Source of the DNA: Nocardioides sp. Root122
GTDB lineage: Bacteria; Actinomycetota; Actinomycetes; Propionibacteriales; Nocardioidaceae
Direction of reading: 5' to 3'
DNA length: 64,000 nt
NCBI RefSeq assembly: GCF_001425025.1
Contig: NZ_LMDE01000015.1
Location: forward strand, 124,001 to 188,000
Shown here: in pieces, positions 33,733 to 43,057 of the stretch
How the letters are laid out: every line of letters starts with the position of its first letter
Numbering within the stretch: position 1 is the stretch's first letter
Position numbers and translations under genes: made by a program
The notes under the pieces: model-generated
Database searches by the model: none
Seen by the model: only the letters and a program-made list of their open reading frames with translations
What the model was told of the DNA's origin: nothing

Positions 33733-33808
33733 CCTCAGGTGAGCCGGGAAGTCTGGTCGGCCCGCGGCGAGCAGCCGCGGTGATCGTTACCCCGACCACC
33801 CCGGAAGG
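33733..33808 (+). ncRNA. structured nhaA leader, probable nhaA-I (lithium) riboswitch
   Basis: The leader begins CCTCAGGTGAGCCGGGAAG and contains TGGTCGG (33754-33760) pairing with CCGACCA (33792-33798), an internal perfect hairpin CCGCGGC-GAGCA-GCCGCGG (33762-33780), and a small GCCGG/CTGGT stem near the 5' end. The conserved-looking GGTGAGCCGGGAAGTCTGGT segment and its position directly in front of nhaA agree with the nhaA-I RNA class, reported to sense Li+ and to control cation transporters. The long helix ends ten bases before the GGAAGGA ribosome binding site, so control of translation is plausible. Class assignment is from memory of the consensus. Confidence 0.65.
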
Positions 33809-33818
33809 ATGCGCCCGC

Positions 33819-35237
33819 ATGGCATCGCGCTCCCACGACCCACACGCCGGCCCCGGCCCCGACGACGACCTCTGGGAGAACGGCCCGGTCTACCTCGCCA
33901 GCAACAAGCCGTTGGCCAGGCTCGTGGCGCGCCCGGTGCGCGAGTTCCTCCGCGTCGAGTCGGCCGGCTCCCTGCTGCTGCTCGCCGCCGCCGCCGTGGC
34001 GCTGGTCTGGGCCAACAGCCCGTGGGCGTCGTCGTACGACTCCCTGTGGCACACCCACCTCGTCCTCGACGTCGGCCCGCTCCACCTCGACGAGTCGCTG
34101 CAGCACTGGGTCAACGACGCGTTGATGGTCATCTTCTTCTTCGTCGTCGGCCTGGAGATCAAGTACGAGCTGGTCAACGGTGACCTCCGCGACCCGAAGA
34201 CCGCAGCGCTCCCGATCGTCGCCGCGATCGGCGGCATGGTCGTGCCCGCAGGTCTCTACCTCGCACTCAACCCGCCGGGCAGCGACGGCGGCTCCGGCTG
34301 GGGGATCCCGATGGCCACGGACATCGCCTTCGCGGTCGGCGTGCTCGGCATCCTGGGGCGCCGGATCCCCTCCGCGGCGCGGCTGTTCCTGCTGACGCTC
34401 GCCATCGTCGACGACATCGGCGCGATCCTGGTGATCGCGGTGTTCTACACCTCCGACCTCTCGCTCGGCTGGCTCGCGATCGCGCTCGCGCTCCTCGGGG
34501 CGATGGTCGTGGCCCGGATGCTGCGGGTCTGGACCGTCGTGGTCTACGCGATCCTGGGCGTGGGCGTGTGGTTCGCGCTGCTGGAGTCCGGGGTCCACGC
34601 CACCCTGGCGGGCGTGGCGATCGGCCTGCTGGCGCCCGCCGGCCCGCTTCTCAACGAGAACGTGGCCCGCGGGCACGCCCGGGCCGCGCTGCGCGACAAC
34701 GTGCTCGACCCCGACGAGCTGGCCAAGCTGCGCTTCCTGCTCAAGGAGTCGGTCTCGGTGGTCGAGCGGCTGCAGAGCGCACTCCACCCCGTCTCCGCCT
34801 ACGTCGTCCTGCCGGTCTTCGCGCTCGCCAACGCCGGCGTCGAGCTCGGCGCGGTCGGCAAGGTCTTCACCGAACCGGTCGGCATCGGGATCGTGCTCGG
34901 CCTGGTGCTCGGCAAGCCGGTGGGCATCTTCGCGGCCTCGCTCATCGCCGTACGGCTGGGCCTGGGCCGGTTGCCCCAGGACACCACCTGGCCGATGGTC
35001 CTCGGCCTGGGGGCGGTCGGTGGCATCGGGTTCACCGTCTCGCTGTTCATCGCCGGGCTGTCCTTCCCCGGCGCGGACCTGCTCACCGAGGAGGCCAAGA
35101 TCGCGATCCTGCTGGCCTCGCTGGTCGCAGCCGCAGTGGGTGTCGTCGTGCTGCTCGCCGTCACTCGGGGCACGCGCCCGGGTGACGGGTCAGCCGACGG
35201 GGAGGACCACGCGGAAGCGGCAGCCGGCACCCGGTGA
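33819..35237 (+). CDS. nhaA: Na+/H+ antiporter NhaA
   Basis: 472 residues from ATG 33819 with GGAAGGA upstream; an in-frame GTG at 33780 lies inside the leader structure. About 12 helices. The paired aspartates of the ion site are in LAIVDDIGAILVIA; MVIFFFVVGLEIKYEL, GIPMATDIAFAVGVL and GFTVSLFIAGLSF are further NhaA signatures. Exports Na+ or Li+ in exchange for H+. The last 48 bases overlap the convergent histidine kinase gene. Confidence 0.97.
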   Translation: MASRSHDPHAGPGPDDDLWENGPVYLASNKPLARLVARPVREFLRVESAGSLLLLAAAAVALVWANSPWASSYDSLWHTHLVLDVGPLHLDESLQHWVNDALMVIFFFVVGLEIKYELVNGDLRDPKTAALPIVAAIGGMVVPAGLYLALNPPGSDGGSGWGIPMATDIAFAVGVLGILGRRIPSAARLFLLTLAIVDDIGAILVIAVFYTSDLSLGWLAIALALLGAMVVARMLRVWTVVVYAILGVGVWFALLESGVHATLAGVAIGLLAPAGPLLNENVARGHARAALRDNVLDPDELAKLRFLLKESVSVVERLQSALHPVSAYVVLPVFALANAGVELGAVGKVFTEPVGIGIVLGLVLGKPVGIFAASLIAVRLGLGRLPQDTTWPMVLGLGAVGGIGFTVSLFIAGLSFPGADLLTEEAKIAILLASLVAAAVGVVVLLAVTRGTRPGDGSADGEDHAEAAAGTR

Positions 35238-36331
35238 GGTCTCGGGTCCGACGTTGTCGACCGCGACCTCGCCGTGGTGGGCCTCGACGATGCCCTTGAC
35301 GATCGCCAGCCCGAGGCCCGCCCGCGACGTGTGCACGTCCTGGAGGGGGTCGTCGGGCGTGCGAGCACTGGTCCCGCGGTAGCCCAGGTCGAACAACCGC
35401 TCGCGCGCGTCCTCGGGGATGCCGCCGCACCCGTCGGTCACGGCGAGCTCGACGCCCCCGGCGACGGACCGCGCGGCGACGTGCACGGATCCGTCTGCCG
35501 GGGTGTGGCGGATCCCGTTGACGATGAGGTTGGCCAGGACCCGGGTCAGGCCGGCCGGGTCCGCGGCGACCTGGAGCCCGTGCGGGACCTCCCCGCCGAG
35601 CCTGACGTGGCGCGCGCGGGCGACCGGGTCGGCGGCCGCGAGCGCCTCGCTGACCAGGTCGCCGACGACGATCGCCTGCGGCTCGACGACGAGCTGGCCG
35701 GCGTGGATGCGGGACAGCTCGAAGAGGTCGTCGACCATCTGGACCATCCGGTCGACCTCCCCGCGGATCTGCCGGTGGTAGCGCGCCGGATCGGTCGTGA
35801 TCGAGTCCTCCAGCGCCTCGGCCATCACCCGGATCCCGGCCAACGGGGTGCGCAGGTCGTGCGAGACCCACGAGACCAGCTCGCGGCGCGACGCCTCGAG
35901 CCGCTGCTCGCGGTCGCGCGCCTCGGCGAGCCGGCGGTGCGCCGAGGCCAGCTCGGTCGACAGCGCCTGCAGCTCGACCGGCCCGCGGCGACCGCCGACC
36001 ACCGCGTCGCCGTCGCCGACACGGCGTACGTCCTCGCGCAGCGACCGGGACCACCGCACCAGGGCGGTCGACAGCACCAGCGCCACGGCCAAGGACACGA
36101 CGGCGGCAGCGCTCGTGACGATCAGCACGACGGAACGGTCGTGGTCGGAGATGAGCATGCGCCGCGAGATCGCCTGCACGCCGAGCAGGATGGTGAGGGT
36201 GGTGACAACGCCGACGATCGCGAGCTGCCAGTGCAGTGAGCGGTGGCGGAGGAACCATCCTGCGAGCAGTCCCAGCAGGCCGACGGTGGTGCCGCTGGCG
36301 GCGGCCACGAACCAGATCTCGGCGAGGTCGC

Positions 36332-36335
<4 letters not shown>
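35190..36335 (-). CDS. two-component sensor histidine kinase (HisKA type)
   Basis: 381 residues from ATG 36335. Two or three N-terminal membrane helices, short linker, HisKA with VSWVSHDLRTPLAGIRVMAE (phospho-acceptor His), and HATPase with NLIVNGIRHTPADG, GGIP and AGLGLAIVKGIVEAHHG. The sensor part is small with hardly any outer loop, so it probably senses within or at the membrane. Last gene of the seven-gene operon that begins at 40550; coupled by ATGA to its regulator. Confidence 0.93.
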
Positions 36336-37018
<683 letters not shown>

Positions 37019-37023
37019 CCCGC

Positions 37024-37437
37024 TCACCCCTCGCCGTGCGCCCGGCGGGTCCGGAGGAACCCGGTGACCGCCACCAGCAGGACCACTGTGGCACTGACCA
37101 CCCACCAGGTCGCGATGTACGGCCGGTCGAGCAGCGTCGGGTTGTCGGCCCGGACGCCGCCACCCACCAGCACCGGGACGGCGACCACGCTGAGGCCGCC
37201 CCACACGACCAGCGCGATCGCCGCCGGTGCCCGCCACGACGCCGGCAGCAGCCGGGAGCCGAGCAGTCCGGCCCCGACGACCAGCGCGGAGAGCAGCACG
37301 TCGTGCGCCACCACCCCGGCGCCGAGCCACAGGGCGACCTCGAGCCACTGCCGAGGCTCCTGCCGGGTGAGCAGCAGGGCCAGCCCGTAGAGGGCGAGGC
37401 CCGCGCCGGCCGCCGCCAGGAGCAACCGTGCCCTCAT
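37024..37437 (-). CDS. small integral membrane protein in molybdoenzyme operon
   Basis: 137 residues with four hydrophobic helices (LLLAAAGAGLALYGLALLL, WLGAGVVAHDVLLSALVVGAGL, APAAIALVVWGGLSVVAVPVLV, TWWVVSATVVLLVAVTGFL). No family recognised. ATG 37437 overlaps the stop of the molybdopterin oxidoreductase gene by four bases, and its own stop almost meets the response regulator start. It might be a membrane partner or signal link between the enzyme and the sensor kinase. Confidence 0.8.
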   Translation of the reverse strand: MRARLLLAAAGAGLALYGLALLLTRQEPRQWLEVALWLGAGVVAHDVLLSALVVGAGLLGSRLLPASWRAPAAIALVVWGGLSVVAVPVLVGGGVRADNPTLLDRPYIATWWVVSATVVLLVAVTGFLRTRRAHGEG

Positions 37438-38603
37438 CCGTCCACCTCCAGCCGGGCGAGCCACTTGGTCTGCAGCACGCCCGGGCGGTCGGGTGCGATC
37501 AACCGGCACGGGAACCCGTGGTCGAGCGCGAGCGGCTCGCCGGCGAGGTCGAGGGCCACGAGGGTGCGTGCGTCGGCGGCGAAGTTGGCCGGCAGCGTGG
37601 TGCGGCGGAACGCGCCGGCCCGCTGCAGCGACGTCACGACGACGTCGCCGGCCCTCGCGCCCGCGCTGCGCAGCAGGTCGACGAGGCGCACGCCGGACCA
37701 GGTGCCCTGGGCGCTCCAGCCCTCGACGCAGGCGATGGGGAGGTCAACGGTGTGCTGGGGCATCGCCCGCAGGTCGTCCAGGGACAGCACCGCTGCCACG
37801 GTGCCGCCGACGACCACCTCCAGCCGCCAGTCGGGCGACGTCGCCGACTCCTCGACCCCGGCCGCGGTCGCGGACTTGTTGATGGGCACCCCGCCCGGTC
37901 CCTCGCCGGTCCGGGTGGCGAAGACCGACACCCGGCGCAGCCACGGCACGGTGCCACCAGCGGTCGCGAGGACGGCGACCCCGGCGGCAGCGAACGTCGT
38001 ACGGACCAGGGCGCGGCGCGACAGTGCGCCGGCCTCGCGGGCGCCCGGGCGGTCGTGGGCCGTGTCGTCGATGTCGCGGGCCAGCACGTCGCGGATCAAC
38101 GGCAGCTTGACCGCCACGTGCACCAGGAGCGCGCCGATCGCGATCCACGCCAGGGCGTAGTGGGTGGTGCGGAAGGAGAAGGTGGTCCAGGGGTACCACT
38201 GCGCCGCATTGAGCAGGCCGGTCGCGAGCTGGAACACCGACGCCGCGACCAGCACCGCGATGGAGCCACGCTCGAGGGCGGTGAGCAGCAGCCGGCGCGG
38301 GTCGCCGAGGGGTGGCGCCTCGAACAGCCGGGGCAGCACGGACCACAGCTTCACGAGGAGCAACGGGATCGCGGCCACACCGGTGGTGACGTGCAGGCCC
38401 TGGGTCAGTCGGTAGCCCCAGCTCGGGCTGGTGGGGAAGGGGATCGGATGGGTCGGCTGCTGGGCGTAGTGGCTGACCAGGCCGGTGACGAAGCACGTGG
38501 CGAAGCACAGGCCGAGCCACAGACCCACCCGGGCCGCCACCGCCGGGCTCCGCAGGCGTGAGGTGAACGAGTCGGGGGTCGGCAGCCGCAGCCGCGACGT
38601 CAC
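37434..38603 (-). CDS. membrane-bound molybdopterin-dependent oxidoreductase (sulfite oxidase fold)
   Basis: 389 residues from GTG 38603. Residues 1 to about 200 hold four or five helices with spaced histidines (LTQGLHVTTG, TTHYALAWIAIG, LLVHVAVK) resembling a cytochrome b-type anchor, then a further helix that ends in ATAGGTVPW, then a sulfite-oxidase-type molybdenum domain with the Mo-binding Cys in IACVEGWSAQGTWSGV, followed by LVALDLAGEPLALDHGFPCRL and GVLQTKWLARLEV. It would transfer electrons between an outer substrate and the membrane. Substrate unknown. Coupled to both neighbours by four-base overlaps. Confidence 0.88.
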   Translation of the reverse strand: MTSRLRLPTPDSFTSRLRSPAVAARVGLWLGLCFATCFVTGLVSHYAQQPTHPIPFPTSPSWGYRLTQGLHVTTGVAAIPLLLVKLWSVLPRLFEAPPLGDPRRLLLTALERGSIAVLVAASVFQLATGLLNAAQWYPWTTFSFRTTHYALAWIAIGALLVHVAVKLPLIRDVLARDIDDTAHDRPGAREAGALSRRALVRTTFAAAGVAVLATAGGTVPWLRRVSVFATRTGEGPGGVPINKSATAAGVEESATSPDWRLEVVVGGTVAAVLSLDDLRAMPQHTVDLPIACVEGWSAQGTWSGVRLVDLLRSAGARAGDVVVTSLQRAGAFRRTTLPANFAADARTLVALDLAGEPLALDHGFPCRLIAPDRPGVLQTKWLARLEVDG

Positions 38604-39250
38604 CACGACGACCCCTCGCCCGGCTCGGACAGCACGGCGGCGTGACGATCCCCCAGCCGGTGCGTGCCGCGGACCGTCAGCCCGGCCGAGGAAGCCGTGC
38701 GGGCGAGGTCGTCGAGGCCGAGGGTGGCCCAGCGGAAGGGCCGGCTGCGACGTCCGGTCGACTCGAGCGAGGCCCAGCCCTGCGCCATCCGCATCCCGGG
38801 CGCGTCCACCTCCACCACGACGCGCCCGCCGGGACCCAGCAGGTGGCGGACCCGGCGCAGGAGGGCGACCGGGTCGCCGCCGATGCCGACGTTGCCGTCG
38901 GCGAGCAGCGCGGTGGTCCACCGCCCCTCGCCGGGGACACGGTCGAACACGTCGCGCTTCACCGCCGGCACGCCCCTCGCCCGAGCCAGTGACACGGCGG
39001 CGTCGACGACGTCGATGCCGAGCGCGATGTGGCCGGCGGCGGCCAGTGCCTCGGTCAGCCGCCCCGGCCCGCACCCGACGTCGATCGTCGGCCCCACGCA
39101 CAGCCCGACCAGCGCCCGGTCGTGGTGGTCGGCAGAGCGGCTCCAGACGTCGACGGGGAGCGTCATCGGCTCCTCGCCGTGGCGCACGACCACGGTGGGC
39201 GTGCCGTGCAGCGCGCTGGCGAAGACCTCGGTGAAGGACGCGTCGATCAC
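38600..39250 (-). CDS. class I SAM-dependent methyltransferase
   Basis: 216 residues from GTG 39250. The Rossmann-like SAM site appears as TIDVGCGPGRLTEALAAAG (motif I), followed by GIDVVDAAV and, as motif IV, WTTALLADGNVGIGGDPVAL. The N-terminal 50 residues contain MTLPVDVWSR. Acceptor unknown. Coupled to the DUF2064 gene (GTGA) upstream and to the molybdoenzyme gene (GTGA) downstream. It belongs to the subgroup found beside DUF2064 and glycosyltransferase 2 genes. Confidence 0.9.
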   Translation of the reverse strand: MIDASFTEVFASALHGTPTVVVRHGEEPMTLPVDVWSRSADHHDRALVGLCVGPTIDVGCGPGRLTEALAAAGHIALGIDVVDAAVSLARARGVPAVKRDVFDRVPGEGRWTTALLADGNVGIGGDPVALLRRVRHLLGPGGRVVVEVDAPGMRMAQGWASLESTGRRSRPFRWATLGLDDLARTASSAGLTVRGTHRLGDRHAAVLSEPGEGSSW

Positions 39251-39897
39251 GGCGCACCGCCGGGACGGGCCTCGCGCCAGGCGCGGGCGAAGCGGGTGTG
39301 GGGAGCCAGGAGGGCGACGCGGTCGGCGTCCGCGACCGTGTCCACGTCGGTCATGACCGGCGCCGGACCCACCCGGCATCCCGCGTGCTCGAGGGCGCGA
39401 CGGGTGCCGGTGAAGGTGTCGGCGGTGGACATCTCCACCTGCGCGACGTGGCGTACGACATCCGGGTCCAGGCGCCCGAGGGCCCACCACCCGCCGTCCT
39501 CGGCCGGAGCGAGCACCGCGTCGTGCCGCGCCAGCCCGGCGGCGACCCCGCGGAGGGCGACGGCCGTGACGTGGGGGGTGTCCATGCCGATCTGGACGAC
39601 CACGCCGGGACCGGCATCGGCGTGGGCGCTCACGAGCCGCTCGGCGAGGCCGTCACCGCGTTGCGGACTGATCGTCCAGCCGGTGAGGGCAGCCTTGAGG
39701 GCGTCCCCCTGAACGGCGTCGCGGAGGTCGCCGGCGAGGCTCAGGTGGCCCTCGGCGCCGGTCATGAGGCAGGCCTCGATCGTGTCGAGCAGGGCGGCGG
39801 CGGCGAGGGCGGCGGCGGTGTCGGCGCCGACCACGGCACCCAGGCGGGTCTTGACCTGCCCGGCGACGGGAGCCTTGGCCACGAGGAGCACCTTCAT
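39247..39897 (-). CDS. DUF2064 / TIGR04282-type glycosyltransferase-like protein
   Basis: 216 residues. Nucleotide-binding start MKVLLVAKAPVAGQVKTRLG (the AKAPVAG-VKTRL motif defines the family), metal-binding VVQIGMDTPHVT, and AEDGGWWALG. The fold is that of nucleotidyl- or glycosyl-transferases (related to CofC and MobA). No activity is established. ATGA overlap with the glycosyltransferase 2 gene; GTGA overlap with the methyltransferase gene. Confidence 0.9.
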   Translation of the reverse strand: MKVLLVAKAPVAGQVKTRLGAVVGADTAAALAAAALLDTIEACLMTGAEGHLSLAGDLRDAVQGDALKAALTGWTISPQRGDGLAERLVSAHADAGPGVVVQIGMDTPHVTAVALRGVAAGLARHDAVLAPAEDGGWWALGRLDPDVVRHVAQVEMSTADTFTGTRRALEHAGCRVGPAPVMTDVDTVADADRVALLAPHTRFARAWREARPGGAP

Positions 39898-40550
39898 CGG
39901 AGGACCTGTGCGAAGTCGAGCGCCGTGCGCACCGTGCCGCGCACCGATCCGGACACCTTCGACCGGGTGCCGGCGGCCCGCGGGTGGTAGTCGACGTCGT
40001 GCTCGGAGACCTGCCACCCGGCGCGGGTGATCGCCTGGAGCAGCTCGACGGGGTAGCCGAAGCGGCGGTCGCGCAGGTCGAGGTCGAGCAGCGCCTCGCG
40101 GCGGCACACCCGCATCGGCGCGATGTCATGGGCGTCCATCCCGATGCGGTGCCGCAGCCAGGTGGCGATCAGCGCGTTGCCGGCCCTGGCGTGCCAGGGC
40201 CAGACGCCGCCCCGGACGGGTCGCCGCCGGCCTACCGCGATGTCGGCCAACCCGGCCTCCACCTCGGCGAGCATCGGCAGCAGCTGGGCGGGGTCGAAGG
40301 AGCCGTCGCCGTCCATCACCGCGACGTGGTCGTGGGTCGCGGCGAGCATGCCGGCGTGGACCGCCGCGCCGTATCCCGGCACCGGCTCGACGACGACGCG
40401 GGCCCCGTGCTCGCGGGCCACCGCGGCGGTGTCGTCGCGCGAGCCGTTGTCGACGACGATCACGGAGAAGGTCGACGGCACCCGCGGCAGGAGGGCCCTG
40501 AGCGCGGGCGCTTCGTCGCGGCAGGGGAGCACGAGGTCGCAGGTGGGCAC
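39894..40550 (-). CDS. glycosyltransferase family 2
   Basis: 218 residues from GTG 40550. GT-A fold: LVLPCRDEAPALRALLPRV, VIVVDNGSRDDT (nucleotide-binding), DHVAVMDGDGSFDP (DXD equivalent), GRRRPVRGGVWPWHARAGN. Resembles dolichyl-phosphate-glucose/mannose synthase-type enzymes but without membrane helices. First gene of the operon 40550-35190. A direct repeat CGAACTCG (40578-40585, 40602-40609) lies in the spacer before it. Confidence 0.92.
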   Translation of the reverse strand: MPTCDLVLPCRDEAPALRALLPRVPSTFSVIVVDNGSRDDTAAVAREHGARVVVEPVPGYGAAVHAGMLAATHDHVAVMDGDGSFDPAQLLPMLAEVEAGLADIAVGRRRPVRGGVWPWHARAGNALIATWLRHRIGMDAHDIAPMRVCRREALLDLDLRDRRFGYPVELLQAITRAGWQVSEHDVDYHPRAAGTRSKVSGSVRGTVRTALDFAQVLR

Positions 40551-40577
40551 GTCGTCGACGCTAGTGACGGGCGGCCC

Positions 40578-40609
40578 CGAACTCGATGGTCCGCGTCCTT
40601 ACGAACTCG
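40578..40609. promoter_or_regulatory. direct repeat CGAACTCG in divergent promoter
   Basis: Two copies of CGAACTCG, starts 24 bases apart, between the glycosyltransferase operon and the 40664-42004 gene. OmpR-type regulators bind direct repeats, and one is encoded in the operon; spacing is not the usual 10-11 bases, so support is modest. Confidence 0.3.
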
Positions 40610-40663
40610 TGACGTCCGGCCGCCGAGCGCCGGTCGCGCCCGGTCGTCCCTAGGCTGCCACGC

Positions 40664-42004
40664 ATGAGCGAGGAGACCGCGGGCACGTCACCCATGGCCC
40701 GCCCCGCGATGGCCGGGCTCGTCGTCGGGCTGGTCGTCCTGGTCGCCTCGTTCGCCGTGCCACCCCTGACCGGATGGGACGTCGACGCCCGCAGCGACAT
40801 GCTCGGCGCTCCTCCCACGCACGGCTACTGGCAGGCCACCGTCGGGGTGGGCACGCTCCCGGCCCTGCTGCTGGCGGTGGTCGGCGTCGCCCGGGCCGAG
40901 CAGTGGGCCCTGCGCTGGTCGTGGCGTCGCGTGCTCGTGGCGTCCTACGTCGCGGCTCTGGTCTGGCTGCTCGCCCTCGCCCTGGTGGACGGCGAGTCGG
41001 GGCTCACCCGGGTGATGACCAACGACCACGAGTACCTGATCACCGCCCGGAGCATCACGGACGTGCCGGCGATGCTCCGCGAGTACGTCGACCGGATCCC
41101 CAGGGCCCATCAGGACAACTGGCCAACCCACCTCGCCGGGCACCCGCCCGGAGCGGTCCTCTTCTTCGTCGCACTCGTGCGGGTGGGCCTCGGCGGCCCG
41201 CTCGCCGCGGGGCTGGTCGTGGTCGCGGTGGCGGCGAGCATCCCCGCCGCGACGCTGGTGACCCTGCGGCGGCTCGGGCTCGACCGCGGTGCCCGCATCG
41301 CCGCGCCCTTCCTGGTGCTCTCACCGGCGGCGGTGTACCTCGCCGTGTCCGCGGACGCGGTGTTCACCGCGTGCGCCGCCTGGGGCCTGGCCGCGCTGGC
41401 GGCCTCCGCAGCTGCACCCTCTCGACGCGGTCTCGTCGGCTGGGCCGTGGTGGCCGGGCTGCTGCTCGGCTGGTGCGTGATGAGCTCCTACGGCCTGCCG
41501 TTGCTCGGCCTGCCCGCGCTGGCGGTGCTCTGGCTCGCCCGGTCGTGGTGGTCACTGCCGCTCGCCGCGGCCGCGGCGCTGGCCGTGGTGCTGGGCTTCG
41601 CCGGGCTCGGCTTCTCGTGGTGGGCGGCCTACCCGGTGCTCGTCGACCGCTACTGGGACGGTATCGCGGCCACCCGCCCGGCGGCGTACTGGGCGTGGGG
41701 CAACCTCGGAGCGCTGCTCGTCTCGGCCGGGCCGCTCCTGGGCGCAGGCGTCGCGGTCGCCGCGCGCCGCCACAGCGGTGAGGCGCGGGTGCTGTCCGTG
41801 CTGGGTCTCGCGGCGCTGGCGTCCGTCGTCGCCGCCGACCTCAGCCGGATGTCCAAGGCCGAGGTCGAGCGGATCTGGCTGCCCTTCGTGCCGTGGCTGT
41901 CGCTGACCCTCGCGCTGCTGCCCGGCGGCTGGCGCCGCTGGGGGCTGGGCCTCCAGGTCGCCACGGCGCTGCTGGTGCAGCACCTGCTCTACACGACGTG
42001 GTGA
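40664..42004 (+). CDS. polytopic membrane protein, GT-C glycosyltransferase-like
   Basis: 446 residues with about 11-12 helices. The first outer loop has LITARSITDVPAMLREYVDRI and NWPTHLAGHPPGAVLFF; the HLAGHPPG motif after helix 4 resembles the loop of actinobacterial GT-C (mannosyl/arabinosyl) transferases that use polyprenyl-phosphate sugars. No clear DD/DE motif was found, so the activity is uncertain. Divergent from the glycosyltransferase 2 operon and convergent with the epimerase gene three bases away. Confidence 0.75.
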   Translation: MSEETAGTSPMARPAMAGLVVGLVVLVASFAVPPLTGWDVDARSDMLGAPPTHGYWQATVGVGTLPALLLAVVGVARAEQWALRWSWRRVLVASYVAALVWLLALALVDGESGLTRVMTNDHEYLITARSITDVPAMLREYVDRIPRAHQDNWPTHLAGHPPGAVLFFVALVRVGLGGPLAAGLVVVAVAASIPAATLVTLRRLGLDRGARIAAPFLVLSPAAVYLAVSADAVFTACAAWGLAALAASAAAPSRRGLVGWAVVAGLLLGWCVMSSYGLPLLGLPALAVLWLARSWWSLPLAAAAALAVVLGFAGLGFSWWAAYPVLVDRYWDGIAATRPAAYWAWGNLGALLVSAGPLLGAGVAVAARRHSGEARVLSVLGLAALASVVAADLSRMSKAEVERIWLPFVPWLSLTLALLPGGWRRWGLGLQVATALLVQHLLYTTW

Positions 42005-42007
42005 GTC

Positions 42008-43057
42008 TCAGGCCCGCAACGGTGCCGTGGCGAACGCGGGGAGCCCGTCGTCGGGGCTGATCGACGCGGTGAAGCCGAGCTCGCGGGCCGCCAGCGCCGG
42101 GGAGGCGACCACGTGCCGCACGTCCCCTGACCGGAAGCCGCCGGTCACCTCCGGGTCGATCGCCCGCCCGGTGCCCTCCGCCACCCGCGTCGCGACGTCG
42201 AGGATGGTGACCGGTCGCCCGGAGCACACGTTGTACGCCGCCCAGCGGGGCGTGGTGCCCGACGCGACGGCCTCGAGTGCCAGGACGTTGGCGCGGGCCA
42301 CGTCGTCGACGTGCACGAAGTCGCGCACCTGCCCGCCGTCCTCGAAGACCCGGGGCGCCTCTCCGCGCTCGAGGGAGGACCGGAACATCGCCGCCACGCC
42401 GGAGTAGGGGGTGTCGCGGGGCATCCCCGGCCCGTAGACGTTGTGGTAGCGCAGCGCGATCGCGGCAGCCCCCGCCTGCCGCACCCACGACGAGGCGTAG
42501 TGCTCCTGGGCGAGCTTGCTCGCGGCATAGCTGCTGCGGGGGTCGAGCCGTGCGTCCTCCGGCACGAGGCCCCACGCGAGCGCACGAGCGCAGGCGGGAC
42601 AGTGGTTCTCGAAGTCGCCCGACTCGAGGGCCCCGACGGCGCGGGGCGGCGGCTGCTGGTCGCCGTGCTCGGTGCAGGTGTAGCGGCCCTCGCCGTAGAC
42701 CACCATCGACGACGCCAGCACCAGCCGGTCGACCTGCGCCTCGTGCATCGCGGCGAGCAGCGAGGCGGTGCCGACGTCGTTGTGCGAGGCGTACGACGGC
42801 AGGTCGCCCACGCGGACCCCGGCCCCCACCAGGGCGGCCTGGTGGCACACCACGTCGCTGCCGCGCAGCAGGGCGGTCCACTCCGGTGACCCCGCGTCCC
42901 GGACATCGAGGCGGTGCACCCCCGGCGGGGGCTCGGTGGTGCCGTGGGCGGAGTCCAGCATCAGGTCGACGGCGACGACCTCGTGGCCGGCCTCGACGAG
43001 CCGGCGCGCGATCGCGGAGCCGATGAAGCCGGCGGCCCCGGTGAGCAGGACCCTCAT
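42008..43057 (-). CDS. NAD-dependent epimerase/dehydratase (SDR) with cysteine insertion
   Basis: 349 residues. Rossmann motif TGAAGFIGSAIARRL, catalytic Ser/Tyr/Lys in ASSMVVYGEG and SYAASKLAQEHY. Between them an insertion carries YTCTEHG and NHCPACARAL, a C...C-x2-C arrangement like the zinc-ribbon insertion of dTDP-L-rhamnose 4-epimerase-like enzymes. Expected to act on a nucleotide sugar and to supply the glycosyltransferases nearby. ATG 43057 overlaps the mtnP stop by four bases. Confidence 0.9.
   Translation of the reverse strand: MRVLLTGAAGFIGSAIARRLVEAGHEVVAVDLMLDSAHGTTEPPPGVHRLDVRDAGSPEWTALLRGSDVVCHQAALVGAGVRVGDLPSYASHNDVGTASLLAAMHEAQVDRLVLASSMVVYGEGRYTCTEHGDQQPPPRAVGALESGDFENHCPACARALAWGLVPEDARLDPRSSYAASKLAQEHYASSWVRQAGAAAIALRYHNVYGPGMPRDTPYSGVAAMFRSSLERGEAPRVFEDGGQVRDFVHVDDVARANVLALEAVASGTTPRWAAYNVCSGRPVTILDVATRVAEGTGRAIDPEVTGGFRSGDVRHVVASPALAARELGFTASISPDDGLPAFATAPLRA

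Noticed and set aside
37024..37509. Longer version of the small membrane protein starting at 37509
   Set aside because: The added N-terminus overlaps the Mo-enzyme C-terminal coding region by 72 bases and lacks a ribosome binding site; ATG 37437 forms the usual four-base overlap.
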